Of a stretch of 64,000 nucleotides of DNA, positions 7,485 through 16,928 are shown piece by piece. Under the pieces are notes generated by a model that was given only the letters and a program-made list of their open reading frames with translations, did not search any database and had not been told where the DNA came from. Each line of letters opens with the position of its first letter. Position 1 is the first letter of the stretch. The translations under genes were made by a program, and so were the position numbers. Source of the DNA: Deltaproteobacteria bacterium (GTDB taxonomy: Bacteria > Myxococcota_A > UBA9042 > PHBI01). Where the stretch lies: contig WYBB01000200.1 of NCBI GenBank assembly GCA_011526585.1, positions 34,271-98,270 of the forward strand, in the 5' to 3' direction.

Positions 7485-8759
7485 TCAGCGCTTGAGGTTG
7501 ACGGCTTCCAGCAGCATCTCGTCGGCGGTCGTGATGGTGCGGCTCGAGGCCTGGAAGCCGCGCTGCGCGAGGATGAGGCTCGTGAACTCGTTGGTGAGGT
7601 CGACGTTCGACTGCTCGAGCGAGCCGGCGAGGATCTCGCCGCGGCCGGCGGTGCCGGGGGCGCCGATGGCGGGCTCGCCGCTGGCGAGGGTCTCGGCGAA
7701 GTTGTTGCCGCCGACGCCGTCGAGCGCGTGCGGGGAGGCGAAGCGCGCGAGCGCGAGCTGACCGAGCGCGCGTGACTGGCCGTTGGAGAACGTGCCCGAG
7801 ACGACGCCGTCGGTGCCGATCTCGACGTAGGCGAGGGTGCCGACGCCGAAGCCGTCCTGGTCGACGAAGGAGACCGCCGACGGGCTCGCGAAGGAGGTGC
7901 TGCCGGTCCCGTCGCCGCCGGCGGAGAGCTCCTCGCCGAAGTCGAAGCGCAGATCCTGCGCGCTGGCGCCGGCGAAGGTGACGCTGGAGAGCGTCTGGGC
8001 CTCGCTGACGAGGCGGCCGTCGCTGTCGAAGCTCAGCGTGCCGGAGGCGACGACGACCGGATCGGTCGCGTCGCTGCCATCGAGCTCACCCTGCGGGGCG
8101 ACGGCGTTCCAGGTCCACTCGCCCGACGCGGTCTGGCTGAAGTAGACCTCGAGCTGGTGCGCGGCACCGAGCGAGTCGTAGACGGTCACGGTGGTGCTGT
8201 GCGAGGCGGTGTTGGCGGCGTCGGCGACATCGAAGGTCTGCACGGGCGCGTTGCGGTCGAGGTTGGCGACCATGGCGATAGCGCCGGTGGCGCGCGGTGG
8301 TGAGGTCGACTCGCCGACGCGCAGCCCGGACAGCGAGGTGGCGAAGGTGTCGTCACCGGTGGCGGGGTAGCCCTGGATGCGCAGGTTGTCGATGGTGGTG
8401 AGGAAGCCGTCCTGGTCGATCTGGAGCTGGCCGTTGCGCGTGTAGACGCGGCCGCCGTCGGCGCCGTCGGCGACGAAGAAGCCGTCGCCCGAGATGGCGA
8501 GATCGGTGGTGAGGCCGGTGCCGAGGAGCGCGCCCTGGGAGACGAGGCGCTGCACGGCGGCGAGGCCGGAGCCGCGGCCGGCCTGGGAGACGCCGGCGCT
8601 GCCGAGCACGTTGGCGGAGAGCAGATCGGCGAAGACGGCGCGCGAGGCCTTGTAGCCGACGGTGTTGAGGTTGGCGATGTTGTTGCCGATGACGCCGATG
8701 GCGCGCTCGTTGCTGCGCATGCCGGACATGCCGATGTAGAGGGAGGAGAAGATGCTCAT
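7485..8759 (-). CDS. flgE: Flagellar hook protein FlgE
   Basis: FlgE polymerises into the hook. The 424-aa product opens with the rod/hook motif (IGVIGNNIANLNTVGYKASR) and has ISGDGFFVADG near residue 88. It ends with the C-terminal axial-family motif (NVDLTNEFTSLILAQRGFQA). Length favours FlgE over the distal rod proteins FlgF/FlgG, and position after flgD agrees. It is the last gene of the leftward flagellar operon. A 63-bp gap separates it from flgD. Confidence 0.92.
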   Translation of the reverse strand: MSIFSSLYIGMSGMRSNERAIGVIGNNIANLNTVGYKASRAVFADLLSANVLGSAGVSQAGRGSGLAAVQRLVSQGALLGTGLTTDLAISGDGFFVADGADGGRVYTRNGQLQIDQDGFLTTIDNLRIQGYPATGDDTFATSLSGLRVGESTSPPRATGAIAMVANLDRNAPVQTFDVADAANTASHSTTVTVYDSLGAAHQLEVYFSQTASGEWTWNAVAPQGELDGSDATDPVVVASGTLSFDSDGRLVSEAQTLSSVTFAGASAQDLRFDFGEELSAGGDGTGSTSFASPSAVSFVDQDGFGVGTLAYVEIGTDGVVSGTFSNGQSRALGQLALARFASPHALDGVGGNNFAETLASGEPAIGAPGTAGRGEILAGSLEQSNVDLTNEFTSLILAQRGFQASSRTITTADEMLLEAVNLKR

Positions 8760-8822
8760 GGCAGGGCTCCGAGGGGTCGAGGGCGTTTTCTGGTCGGGGC
8801 TTCGTTCGGAACGAGTCGGTGC

Positions 8823-9602
8823 TCAGCGCGTGGGCGCCGGCTCGTCGGTGTGGGTCGGGTCGATGACCCCGGGCGCGCTCTCGTCGCGCGCGCGCTCGGG
8901 GTCGGTGGTCGGCATCGAGGTCGGCGCGGTCGCGGCGAGCACCGAGAGGACCTGCGCGAGCCCGATGGTGCGCCCGTCGGCGAGCACGAGCTGCGGGTAG
9001 CCGGCCTCGAAGGTGACGGCGCTGACGGTGCCGCGTCCCTGGAGGGAGACGTCACGCATATCGCCGGAGCCGTCGCGCGCGCGGATCTCGACGTGATAGG
9101 TGCCGGGCGGGAGCGCGGTGCCGTCCGCCTTCTTGCCGTCGAAGGTGAAGGCGCGCTCGCCGGCGGGCTCAGGCCCGAGCGTGCGCGTCTCGACGGTGTT
9201 GCCCTGGCCGTCGACGACGCGGACCTCGACCTCGTCGGCGGGCGCGTCCAGGCGGTAGGAGAGGTCGACCGGGTCGCCGCCGGAGCGCCAGGTGACCTGC
9301 GAGCCGTCGAAGGAGACCTCCTTGCCGACGAAGGAGACCATCTGCGCGCTGGTGCCGGCGGTCTGGGTGATCGCGAGCAGGTCGAGACCGGACTTGATGT
9401 TGATGAGCTGCTCGAGCGAGGTGAACTGCGAGAGCTGCGCGACGAACTCGCCGGGGTCGGTGGGCTTGGTCGGATCCTGGTGCGAGAGCTGCGCGACGAG
9501 CAGCTTGAGGAAGTCCTCCTTGCCGATCCCGCCGGGGGCGACGTCGCCGACCTGGGTCGTGGGGTTGTACGGGGCTTGTGCGCTCGTGATGGCGGAGGTC
9601 AT
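8823..9602 (-). CDS. flgD: Flagellar hook assembly scaffold FlgD
   Basis: FlgD caps the hook tip during assembly and is then discarded. The 259-aa product has the conserved N-terminal region (KEDFLKLLVAQLSHQDPTKP, then EFVAQLSQFTSLEQL) and a C-terminal FlgD Ig-like segment (DGTALPPGTYHVEIRARDGS). Adjacent to fliK and flgE, as expected for hook-length control genes. Confidence 0.94.
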   Translation of the reverse strand: MTSAITSAQAPYNPTTQVGDVAPGGIGKEDFLKLLVAQLSHQDPTKPTDPGEFVAQLSQFTSLEQLINIKSGLDLLAITQTAGTSAQMVSFVGKEVSFDGSQVTWRSGGDPVDLSYRLDAPADEVEVRVVDGQGNTVETRTLGPEPAGERAFTFDGKKADGTALPPGTYHVEIRARDGSGDMRDVSLQGRGTVSAVTFEAGYPQLVLADGRTIGLAQVLSVLAATAPTSMPTTDPERARDESAPGVIDPTHTDEPAPTR

Positions 9603-9618
9603 CGCAGGGCTCCCTCTA

Positions 9619-10713
9619 TTAAAGGATCAGGTCGAGCCGGCGCGGATCGCCGATCTTCGGTTCGTGTGGGGGGTCGGCGCGCGAACCGCCGCGCGTGCGC
9701 GCCGGGGACGTGGCGGTGGGCGCGGGCTCGCCGGCGTCGTCGCGCGCGGGGTCGCGTTGATGGTGGCCGTGGCGGTGCTCGGCGTCGGCGGCGACCGAGA
9801 GCCCGGTCGAGGCGAAGCCGACGCGCTCGAGGGCTTGACGCACCTCGGGCAGGCGCTCGCCGAGAAACGCGCGCGTGCCGGGATCATCGGCGAGGAGGCG
9901 GAGCTGGGCGTGTTGTCCGTCGTGCGCGACGAGCGCGGCGAAGGTGTGACCCTGGGCGCGGAAGCGCACGAGGTCGGTGCGCTCGAGGGACTCGGCGGCG
10001 AGGCGGCGGACCGCGTCGGCGAGCTGGTCGGCGACGCCGCGATCGGCGTCGGCGGCGTTGACGCGTTGCATGGCGCGGGCCGGATCGGGCGCGCGTGCAT
10101 CGATCTGCTGGCGCGGATCGTCGAGTCCCAGGTCGAGCTCGGCGGGCTCGAGGGCGATCTCGTCTTCGTCGACCGGCGAGATGTCCGAGGTCGCAGACGC
10201 GATCGCGGCGGTGTCGGGTTCGGCCGTGCTCGCGCGGGCCGCTGCGCGCAACGCGCGCGCGCCGGGGTCGGTCTCGTCATCGCTGACGAGCGCCAACACG
10301 ACGTCGGCGGACTCGGAGGACACGGCGCCTCCGTCGCGCGGCGGCAGTGGCGGCGTGCTCGTCCCCTCACCCGGCGTGGCGGCGGCACCCTCGGCGCCGA
10401 GCAAGACCCCGCGGCCGTGCGCGGCGAGATGGCCGGCGCCGGCGCGCGTCGAGCCGGCCGTCTCGGTGGCGAACGCGCGGCGTTGGTCGTCCGGGGCGTC
10501 GGCGCGGGCGAGCCCGAGCGCATCCTCGGGAGGACGTTCGCGTTCGTCGTCCGCGCTCGCCTCGGGCTCGGTGCGCGGCTCACGCGCTGGCGAGCGGCGC
10601 GCGACCTCGTCGGCGAGGGCCTGCTCGAAGCCTGGCTGCACGCGGTCGTGGTGAGCATCACCGTCGAGGCGCGCCGCGGGCGACGAGCGCGCGACGGAAG
10701 CAGGGCCCTGCAT
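9619..10713 (-). CDS. fliK: FliK-like flagellar hook-length control protein
   Basis: FliK is an exported ruler that sets hook length and switches export specificity. The 364-aa product is low-complexity and rich in Ala, Pro, Asp, Arg and Thr over its first about 240 residues. It then has a compact C-terminal region (HAQLRLLADDPGTRAFLGER ... VGFASTGLSV) resembling the FliK C-terminal export-switch domain. Position between fliI and flgD supports it. Its start overlaps the fliI stop by one base. The N-terminus is too divergent for direct recognition. Confidence 0.75.
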   Translation of the reverse strand: MQGPASVARSSPAARLDGDAHHDRVQPGFEQALADEVARRSPAREPRTEPEASADDERERPPEDALGLARADAPDDQRRAFATETAGSTRAGAGHLAAHGRGVLLGAEGAAATPGEGTSTPPLPPRDGGAVSSESADVVLALVSDDETDPGARALRAAARASTAEPDTAAIASATSDISPVDEDEIALEPAELDLGLDDPRQQIDARAPDPARAMQRVNAADADRGVADQLADAVRRLAAESLERTDLVRFRAQGHTFAALVAHDGQHAQLRLLADDPGTRAFLGERLPEVRQALERVGFASTGLSVAADAEHRHGHHQRDPARDDAGEPAPTATSPARTRGGSRADPPHEPKIGDPRRLDLIL

Positions 10714-12098
10714 CAGACGACCTCCTTGCCGCGCACGGCGGCTTCGACTTCACGTGCCAACGCCAGGAGACGCTTGCGCTCTTCGTCGAAGCCGCGCGGC
10801 GCACCCTCCGACGACTGGGTGAGCAGGTCGAGCAGCGCCTGCTCGAAGCGCAGGGCGCGGTCGAAGCGCGGCACGTCACCGGGCTTGAAGGCGCCGAAGG
10901 ACTGCAGCTCGCGCACCTCCTCGAGGTCGGCGACGAGGCGGCGCACGACCGCCGCGGCGCGGCGATGCTCGGCGCCGACCACGTCGGACATCACCCGGCT
11001 CGTCGAACGGAGCACGTCGATCGCCGGGAAGTGTCCACGCTCGGCGAGCGCACGCGAGAGCACCAGGTGGCCATCGGTCACCGCGCGCGTCGCGTCGGCG
11101 ATCGGGTCGGCGAGATCGTCACCCTCGAGCAGGCAGGTGTAGAACGCGGTGATCGAGCCGCCACGCGTGCCCTGGCCTGCGCGCTCGAGCAGGCGCGGGA
11201 TGATCGCGAACGCCGAAGGCGGGTAGCCGCGCGTCGTCGGCGGCTCGCCGGTCGCGAGGCCGAGCTCGCGCTGCGCCATGCACACGCGCGTGAGCGAGTC
11301 CATCAACAGCAGCACGCGCTTGCCCTCGTCGCGGAAGTACTCGGCGAAGGCGGTGGCGACGAGCGCCGCGCGCAAGCGCAACGCCACCGCGGTGTCGCTG
11401 GTCGCGCACACCACCACCGAGCGCGCGAGCCCGTCGGGGCCGAGCTCCTTGTCGACGAAGCGCTTCACCTCGCGCGAGCGCTCGCCGATCATCGCGACCA
11501 CGGTGACGTCGGCCTCCGAGCTACGCGCCAGCATGCCGAGCAGCGTCGACTTGCCGACGCCCGCGCCGGCCATGATCACCACGCGCTGCCCCTCACCGAC
11601 CGTGAGCAGGGAATCGACCGCCGCGATCCCCATGCCCAGCGGACGTTCGACCATGCCGCGCTCCATCGGGTTCAACGGCGGCGGCTGCAGCGGCACGCGT
11701 CGCAGCGCGCGCACGCGCTTGCCTCCGTCGATCGGCAGCCCCCACGGGTCGAGCACGCGCCCGACGAGCTGCGGCGACACCGCGACCCCGGAGAGCTCCT
11801 CGACCGGCTCGATCGGCGTGCCCGAGGTGATGCCCGAAATCCCACGCAGCGGCATCAGCGAACAGCTCCCCTCCTTGAGCGCCACTACCTCGGCCGGGAT
11901 CCCCTCCGGCTCGCCGCGCACCATCAGGCGACAGAGCATGCCCAGGCGCGCCCGCGGCAGCGTGCCCTCGACGACCAGGCCACTCACGCGCACCACCCGC
12001 CCCGAGAGCGAGATCGGCTGCGCCTGCGATAGCGCCTCGTCGATCAGCGGCCACGGCATGAGCTCCCGCCGCGCGCCCACCGGCATCTCGCCGCTCAT
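10713..12098 (-). CDS. fliI: Flagellum-specific ATPase FliI
   Basis: ATPase of the flagellar export apparatus, F1-beta-like. The 461-aa product has a Walker A motif GAGVGKST near residue 178, a Walker B region (GKRVLLLMDSLTR), and the DPWGLPIDGG family motif. The ATG at 12098 overlaps the fliH stop (ATGA). The frame stays open upstream but that extension is an Arg-rich shadow of fliH. No fliJ follows: fliK starts directly at the fliI stop. Confidence 0.95.
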   Translation of the reverse strand: MSGEMPVGARRELMPWPLIDEALSQAQPISLSGRVVRVSGLVVEGTLPRARLGMLCRLMVRGEPEGIPAEVVALKEGSCSLMPLRGISGITSGTPIEPVEELSGVAVSPQLVGRVLDPWGLPIDGGKRVRALRRVPLQPPPLNPMERGMVERPLGMGIAAVDSLLTVGEGQRVVIMAGAGVGKSTLLGMLARSSEADVTVVAMIGERSREVKRFVDKELGPDGLARSVVVCATSDTAVALRLRAALVATAFAEYFRDEGKRVLLLMDSLTRVCMAQRELGLATGEPPTTRGYPPSAFAIIPRLLERAGQGTRGGSITAFYTCLLEGDDLADPIADATRAVTDGHLVLSRALAERGHFPAIDVLRSTSRVMSDVVGAEHRRAAAVVRRLVADLEEVRELQSFGAFKPGDVPRFDRALRFEQALLDLLTQSSEGAPRGFDEERKRLLALAREVEAAVRGKEVV

Positions 12099-12874
12099 GC
12101 GCCCGTCTCGGCGACGTCGTGCTCCTGCACCGCGACCTTGACCGCCTCGACGATGCGCGCGAGCCGTCGCTCTTCGCGCGCGTCGACCACGCCGCCGTCG
12201 AAGGTCAGGAGCACGCCGCCCGGGGTGAGGTCGTCCGACGGCCTGACGATCACCTCGATCGCCCGCCCCGCCTCGGCTCGGGCCAGGGCCGGCAACCGCT
12301 CGCGCAAGAGCTCGGCGTCCGCCTCGGCACACTTGACGACGACGCGCTCGACCGGGCCGAGCAAGCGCAACGCGCGCTGCGCGATATCCAGCGCGATCTC
12401 GCGATCGATCTTCAAGGCACGATGGACCAGCGCGCTGGCGATCCGCGCCGAGAGATCGACGACGTCGTCGCGCAGCCGCTGCTCGATCTCGTCGAGAGCG
12501 CGCGCGAAACGCTCGACCGCCTCCAGCATCGGCTCACGCAGCGCGGCAAGCAGCGCCTCGTCGCGCTGCGCCAGCTCGTCCTCGCCGATCAGCACCATGC
12601 CGGGCGGGATCAGCACGCCGTCGCCGCCGGGCTCGTCATCCTCGACGGCGTCGCGCGTCGGTGGCGCGGTCTGCCGCGGCTCGTCCCCGTCGCGCCCCCC
12701 ACCCGACGGCGCGCCCGGACCGACCGACGCCCCCTGTCCCCGCTCGTCGACGCGCCCCGGCTGCCACGGCGCGATCGTGCTCGCCGCCGGCTCCGTGCGC
12801 GCCCACGCCGGCAGCGCGATCTCGCGTGCCCGCTGCTCACCGATGAGCCGCCTCAGACCGTCGAGCGAGCCCAT
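12095..12874 (-). CDS. fliH: Flagellar export/assembly protein FliH
   Basis: FliH regulates FliI and tethers it to the export gate. The 259-aa product has a Pro/Gly-rich linker over roughly residues 30-95. An HrpE/FliH-type helical domain follows (ARIASALVHRALKIDREIAL) with a C-terminal region VIVRPSDDLTPGGVLLTFDG, typical of the peripheral-stalk-like fold. It overlaps both neighbours (fliG stop and fliI start), consistent with a fixed stoichiometric operon. Confidence 0.9.
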   Translation of the reverse strand: MGSLDGLRRLIGEQRAREIALPAWARTEPAASTIAPWQPGRVDERGQGASVGPGAPSGGGRDGDEPRQTAPPTRDAVEDDEPGGDGVLIPPGMVLIGEDELAQRDEALLAALREPMLEAVERFARALDEIEQRLRDDVVDLSARIASALVHRALKIDREIALDIAQRALRLLGPVERVVVKCAEADAELLRERLPALARAEAGRAIEVIVRPSDDLTPGGVLLTFDGGVVDAREERRLARIVEAVKVAVQEHDVAETGA

Positions 12875-13941
12875 CAGACCGTCGTCCCCGGACGCAGGTT
12901 CACGCGTCCGTCAGCAGCCATGAGCTTCACCTGCATCAGGATCTGCGCCTGCGCGTCCTCGACCTGCGCCAAGGTCACCGGACCGATCATCGCCAGGTCG
13001 TCGCGCAAGAGATCGGCGGCGCGCTTCGACACGTTGCCGAGGAGCTTTGCCTGCAGCTCGGGCGACGCGGTCTTGAGCGCCAGCGGCAGCACGCGCTGGT
13101 CGATCTCGCGCATCAGCAGCTGGATGTCGCGGTCGTGCAGCGTGCGCAGATCCTCGAAGACGAAGAGGCGATTCTTGAGCTGCGTGCCGACCTCGAGGTC
13201 GACGCGCTCGAGCTCCTCGATGACCGGCTGCTCGACCTGCGGCCCGGCGCTCTTGAGCAGCCTCACCGCCATGTCCATGCCGTCGATGTCGATCGGCCCC
13301 TCCTCGCTCGGGCGCGCGAACTCCTTGCCCACGTGCTCGGCCACCTCCGCCACCACCGAGGACGAGACCGAGCGCAGCTTCGCCACGCGCCGCACCACCT
13401 CGGCCTTGGTGTCCTTGTCGATGAAGCGCAGCACCGCGCCACCCACCTCGGGCGGCAAGAGCGAGAGGATCACCGCGATCGTCTGCGGGTGCTCCTTCTT
13501 GAGCGTGCGCGCGAAGAGCTCCGGCTTCTCGGTCGCCACCGTGTGCAGGCGCATCGTGATCCCGCCGATGCTCTTCGTGCCCGCCTGGCGCACCAGGTCC
13601 GCGCCGAAGACCGCCACCGCCGCCTCCTCGATGCGGTGGCCGTGCCCGCTGATCCCCGGCACGCCCCGGCTCAGGCCTCCCACGAGCTCCTCGAGCACAT
13701 CGAGCACCTCGTCCTCGGTGACCCCGCGCAGGTCGTTGGCCGCTGCCAACAAGCGCCTCACGTGATCGGGGCGCAGGTGTCGGAAGAGCCGGCGCGTGAG
13801 CTCGTCGCCGAGGAGCAGCACCGCGATCGCCGCCCGCCGCATGCCACGCGTCTCGCCCTGCGGACGCGCCGTGGCCCCCGTGCGCGCGCGCCCGCTCTCG
13901 CCGGTGCGCGCTCCTTCGCTCACGTTCAGATCCACGCTCAT
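12874..13941 (-). CDS. fliG: Flagellar motor switch protein FliG
   Basis: Torque-generating rotor protein on the MS ring. The 355-aa product has an N-terminal extension of about 35 residues before the conserved start RRAAIAVLLLGDELTRRLF. The middle segment KEHPQTIAVILSLLPPE is highly diagnostic, and the C-terminal torque domain includes NVSKRAADLLRDDLAMIGPV. The ATG at 13941 overlaps the fliF stop. The open frame upstream of it is a shadow of fliF. Confidence 0.95.
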   Translation of the reverse strand: MSVDLNVSEGARTGESGRARTGATARPQGETRGMRRAAIAVLLLGDELTRRLFRHLRPDHVRRLLAAANDLRGVTEDEVLDVLEELVGGLSRGVPGISGHGHRIEEAAVAVFGADLVRQAGTKSIGGITMRLHTVATEKPELFARTLKKEHPQTIAVILSLLPPEVGGAVLRFIDKDTKAEVVRRVAKLRSVSSSVVAEVAEHVGKEFARPSEEGPIDIDGMDMAVRLLKSAGPQVEQPVIEELERVDLEVGTQLKNRLFVFEDLRTLHDRDIQLLMREIDQRVLPLALKTASPELQAKLLGNVSKRAADLLRDDLAMIGPVTLAQVEDAQAQILMQVKLMAADGRVNLRPGTTV

Positions 13942-15641
13942 GCCGCCTCCTTGGCGGCGACCGCGCCCTCGTCCTCGCCGCGCCCCTCGTCCTGCTCGAA
14001 CCAGCGCTCGAAGACCATCGTCAGGCGGTGCACGTCCTCGTTGGCCAGCTCCAGCGCCTGCTCCCGCAGCTCGCTGATCCGCTGCCGCCGGTCGATGGGC
14101 GGCTCGACGCTCACCTCGGTGAGCTCGGCGAGCTCGGCCGCCGACGGCTGCACGCTCAGGCTCAGGCGCACGCCCTTCTTCCGCCGCCGCGCGCGCCACA
14201 CCAGCAGCCCCACCACCAACAACAGGATCCCCGCGCCCGCGCTGATCAGCACCCACGGTTCCTGCCACGGCGGCCGTACCACGCTCGTGCCCTCGGTCGT
14301 TCCCGGTGCTCCACCGGCGACCGGCTCGCCTTGCTCGCCGAACGACCCGCCGACCGGCGCCTCCTCCAGCGCGAAGGGCACGCTCGTGACCTCGACGCTG
14401 TCACCACGCGTCGCATCGAGCCCGACCGCATGCGAGACCAGGCGCGTGATGCGATCGAGCTCTTCCTGGGTGCGCGGTCGCGAGACCGGCTTGCCGTCGA
14501 CGAGCTCGACCGCCTCGTCGATCAACACCGCCACCGAGAGCTTGCGCACGCGCGGCAGCGGATCCTCGCGCCGCGTGACGGTCTTGTCGATCTCGTAGTT
14601 GCGCACGGTGTCGCTCTTGTCGCGCCCACCCGCGCCCTGCGCCGCCGCCGCGCTCGCCCCACCCGCGCCGCCGGGCAGGTTCGACGCCGTGCCCGGGGCG
14701 CCGGCCGCCTGCGCGCGCGCCTTGCCATCGCTGTCGATCTGCGCGCGCTCGCTGCGCAGCACCTGCTGTGTCGGATCGAAGTCCTCGCGCGTCTCGACCA
14801 CGCGCGAGACGTCGAGATCGATCGCCACGCGCGCGATCACCTTCTGCGCCCCGACCACCGGCTCGAGCAGCCGCACCACGCCCGCCTCCAGCGCCTGCTC
14901 CTGCTCGCGTTGTCGCTCGTAGTGCGCGCCGCCCGCCACCCCGAGATCGTCGGGCTTCACCACCATGCGTCCATGCTGGTCCACGATCGAGACGCGCCCC
15001 GGATCGAGCCGCTCGATCGCGCCCGCGACGAGCTGCCGGATCGCCTGCGCCTGCGCGCGCTCCAGCACGAAGCCCGGCCGCAGCGACACGATCACCGACG
15101 CCGACGGCGTCGCCTCCTGATCCCTGAACACGCGCCGCTCGGGCGTGACGAGGTGCACCCGCGCGCGCTCGATGCCTTCGATGTGGCGGATCGTGCGCGC
15201 CAGCTCGCCCTCGAGCGCGCGGTGCAGGTTGACCTTCTCGGTGAAGGCGCTCCGCCCCATGCCCGACTCGTCAAAGACCTCGAAGCCGACCGACTTGCCG
15301 CTCGGCATCACGTTGACCGCCAGCGCCAGGCGCGCCTCGTGGAGCTTTTCGGCGGGCACCTCGATCGCGCCCCCGTCCGCCAGCCGGTGCGGGATCTTCT
15401 TGTCCTCGAAGGCCTGCGTCGCCGCCGCCAGATCCTCGGGCGCCAGCGAGCGCGCCAGCGGCCGCCACGCCGCGCCGTCTCCCCCCGAGGCCACCATCAC
15501 CACGAGCCCCAGCGCCACCGCGCCGGCCACCGCCAGCACCAGGCCCCGCCGGCCGCTCGGGATCCTGGCATAGGCGCCGCGCACCCCGGCGATGAGCGAT
15601 CGCCCCGTTTGTGGTCGTTGTCCTGCGGGCTCCTCGGCCAT
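13938..15641 (-). CDS. fliF: Flagellar MS-ring protein FliF
   Basis: FliF forms the membrane/supramembrane ring. The 567-aa product has an N-terminal membrane helix near residues 33-53 and the lipoprotein-like ring-building motifs (YscJ-like domain with ESGMGRSAFTEKVNLHRALE and VHLVTPERRVFRD). A periplasmic part contains a Gly/Ala-rich loop near residue 330. A second membrane helix (VLISAGAGILLLVVGLLVW) and an acidic C-terminal FliG-binding tail follow. Length is normal. Confidence 0.96.
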   Translation of the reverse strand: MAEEPAGQRPQTGRSLIAGVRGAYARIPSGRRGLVLAVAGAVALGLVVMVASGGDGAAWRPLARSLAPEDLAAATQAFEDKKIPHRLADGGAIEVPAEKLHEARLALAVNVMPSGKSVGFEVFDESGMGRSAFTEKVNLHRALEGELARTIRHIEGIERARVHLVTPERRVFRDQEATPSASVIVSLRPGFVLERAQAQAIRQLVAGAIERLDPGRVSIVDQHGRMVVKPDDLGVAGGAHYERQREQEQALEAGVVRLLEPVVGAQKVIARVAIDLDVSRVVETREDFDPTQQVLRSERAQIDSDGKARAQAAGAPGTASNLPGGAGGASAAAAQGAGGRDKSDTVRNYEIDKTVTRREDPLPRVRKLSVAVLIDEAVELVDGKPVSRPRTQEELDRITRLVSHAVGLDATRGDSVEVTSVPFALEEAPVGGSFGEQGEPVAGGAPGTTEGTSVVRPPWQEPWVLISAGAGILLLVVGLLVWRARRRKKGVRLSLSVQPSAAELAELTEVSVEPPIDRRQRISELREQALELANEDVHRLTMVFERWFEQDEGRGEDEGAVAAKEAA

Positions 15642-15702
15642 GCCTGCTCCTCGTCAGCGCGCGCTCCCCGACACCCGTCACGGAGCGCGCCACATCGTGC
15701 GT

Positions 15703-16065
15703 TCAGATCTCCATCCGCCAGATCTCCTGGTAGGCCTGGATCGCCTTGGCCGCGACCGCCGTCGTGAGCTGCGCCGCGATCTCGGCCTCGGTGACCGACG
15801 CCATCACCTCGTGCACCGCCACGTCCTGCCCGGTCACGAGCTGGATCGCCTTCTGGTCGGCGACCGCCTGCGCCGACTCGAGCTCACCGAGCGCCGAGTC
15901 CAGCGCCGCGGCGAAGCTCCCGCCGCCAGCTCGCTCCGCGGGCGCAAGCGCTCCGAGCGGCGACGCCCCGCCCACCTCGCGCGCGCTCGTCGCTGCGCTC
16001 GGGCCTCGCCCGCCCAACGGCGCCAACGCGCCGGGGCCCATCGCACTCGCGGGATCGATCGCCAT
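15703..16065 (-). CDS. fliE: Flagellar hook-basal body protein FliE
   Basis: FliE links the MS ring to the rod. The 120-aa product has a Gly/Ala-rich N-terminal half and the conserved C-terminal helix pair (HEVMASVTEAEIAAQLTTAV ... QAYQEIWRMEI). I chose the ATG at 16065 rather than the GTG at 16068 because the upstream AAAGGGGTGAGG ribosome site is best placed for it. It starts 4 bases downstream of the flgC stop. Confidence 0.93.
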   Translation of the reverse strand: MAIDPASAMGPGALAPLGGRGPSAATSAREVGGASPLGALAPAERAGGGSFAAALDSALGELESAQAVADQKAIQLVTGQDVAVHEVMASVTEAEIAAQLTTAVAAKAIQAYQEIWRMEI

Positions 16066-16069
16066 CACC

Positions 16070-16477
16070 TCACCCCTTTCCCAGCGTCAACGCCTGCTGC
16101 ACCATGTCGCGCAGGGTCTGGAAGGCCTGCACGTTCGCCTCGAACGAGCGCGCCGCCGTCATCATGTCGACCATCTCCTCGACGACGTTGACGTTGGGCA
16201 TCGCCACGTAGCCATCGGGGCGCGCGTCGGGATGTCCGGGGTCGTAGACCAGCGGCCCGGGGCGCGCGTCCTCCTCGATGCCCTCGACCGCCACCCCGCC
16301 GAGGCCGTCATCGCCTTCGTCCACCGCGCTGAAGATCGGTACACGCCGCACGTAGGGGCCGCCCTCGGCGGTGCGCGTGGTGCCCGCGTTGGCGAGGTTC
16401 GAGCTCACCGTGTCGAGCCGCGTGCGCTGCGCGCTCATGCCGCTGCCGAGGATGTCGAAGCCTTTGACGATGGACAT
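16070..16477 (-). CDS. flgC: Flagellar basal-body rod protein FlgC
   Basis: Proximal rod subunit. The 135-aa product has the axial N-terminal motif LDTVSSNLANAGTTRTAEGG, the FlgC-specific region PDGYVAMPNVNVVEEMVDMM, and the C-terminal helix typical of rod proteins. It sits between flgB and fliE in the canonical flgB-flgC-fliE order. Confidence 0.96.
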   Translation of the reverse strand: MSIVKGFDILGSGMSAQRTRLDTVSSNLANAGTTRTAEGGPYVRRVPIFSAVDEGDDGLGGVAVEGIEEDARPGPLVYDPGHPDARPDGYVAMPNVNVVEEMVDMMTAARSFEANVQAFQTLRDMVQQALTLGKG

Positions 16478-16514
16478 GTTCTGCTCGGGGCTCGGGTGAC
16501 GGGGGCGCCTCTGC

Positions 16515-16928
16515 TCAGGTGCCGGACATGCTGGCGATCGCGCGCTGCACCGCGGCGTAACGCCGCCGCAGGACCTCGATCTGCGCCTGGAAGTGGAGGC
16601 TGTTGTCGGCGATCCGCGCCATCTCCTTGTCGGTGTCGACGCCGTTCTGATCGAGGCTGTCGCCGATCTCCGCGCGCTCGATCAGCGCCTGCTCCTCGGC
16701 GACGCCGAGCGGCCGCGCGCCGCCTCCATCGCCGCCGCGCCCCGCGGGCGTCTCCACCTCGGTCGGCTCGACCACGGACTGCAGCACGCCCTCGAACTCG
16801 AGGTCGCGCGGCACGAAGCCCGGCGTCTCGGCATTGGCGAGGTTGTGCGCGAGGACCTCCTGCCGCTTCCAGCGCAGGTCGAGCGCCGCGCGCAGCGAGA
16901 GGTTGACGCGGTCACCGGCGATGCTCAT
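16515..16928 (-). CDS. flgB: Flagellar basal-body rod protein FlgB
   Basis: Proximal rod subunit. The 137-aa product carries the FlgB N-terminal region (LRWKRQEVLAHNLANAETPG, then FVPRDLEFE) and the C-terminal rod motif (DQNGVDTDKEMARIADNSLH). An insertion rich in Gly/Glu lies in the middle. The ATG at 16928 overlaps the stop of the upstream activator gene (ATGA). The upstream open frame is a shadow. Confidence 0.94.
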   Translation of the reverse strand: MSIAGDRVNLSLRAALDLRWKRQEVLAHNLANAETPGFVPRDLEFEGVLQSVVEPTEVETPAGRGGDGGGARPLGVAEEQALIERAEIGDSLDQNGVDTDKEMARIADNSLHFQAQIEVLRRRYAAVQRAIASMSGT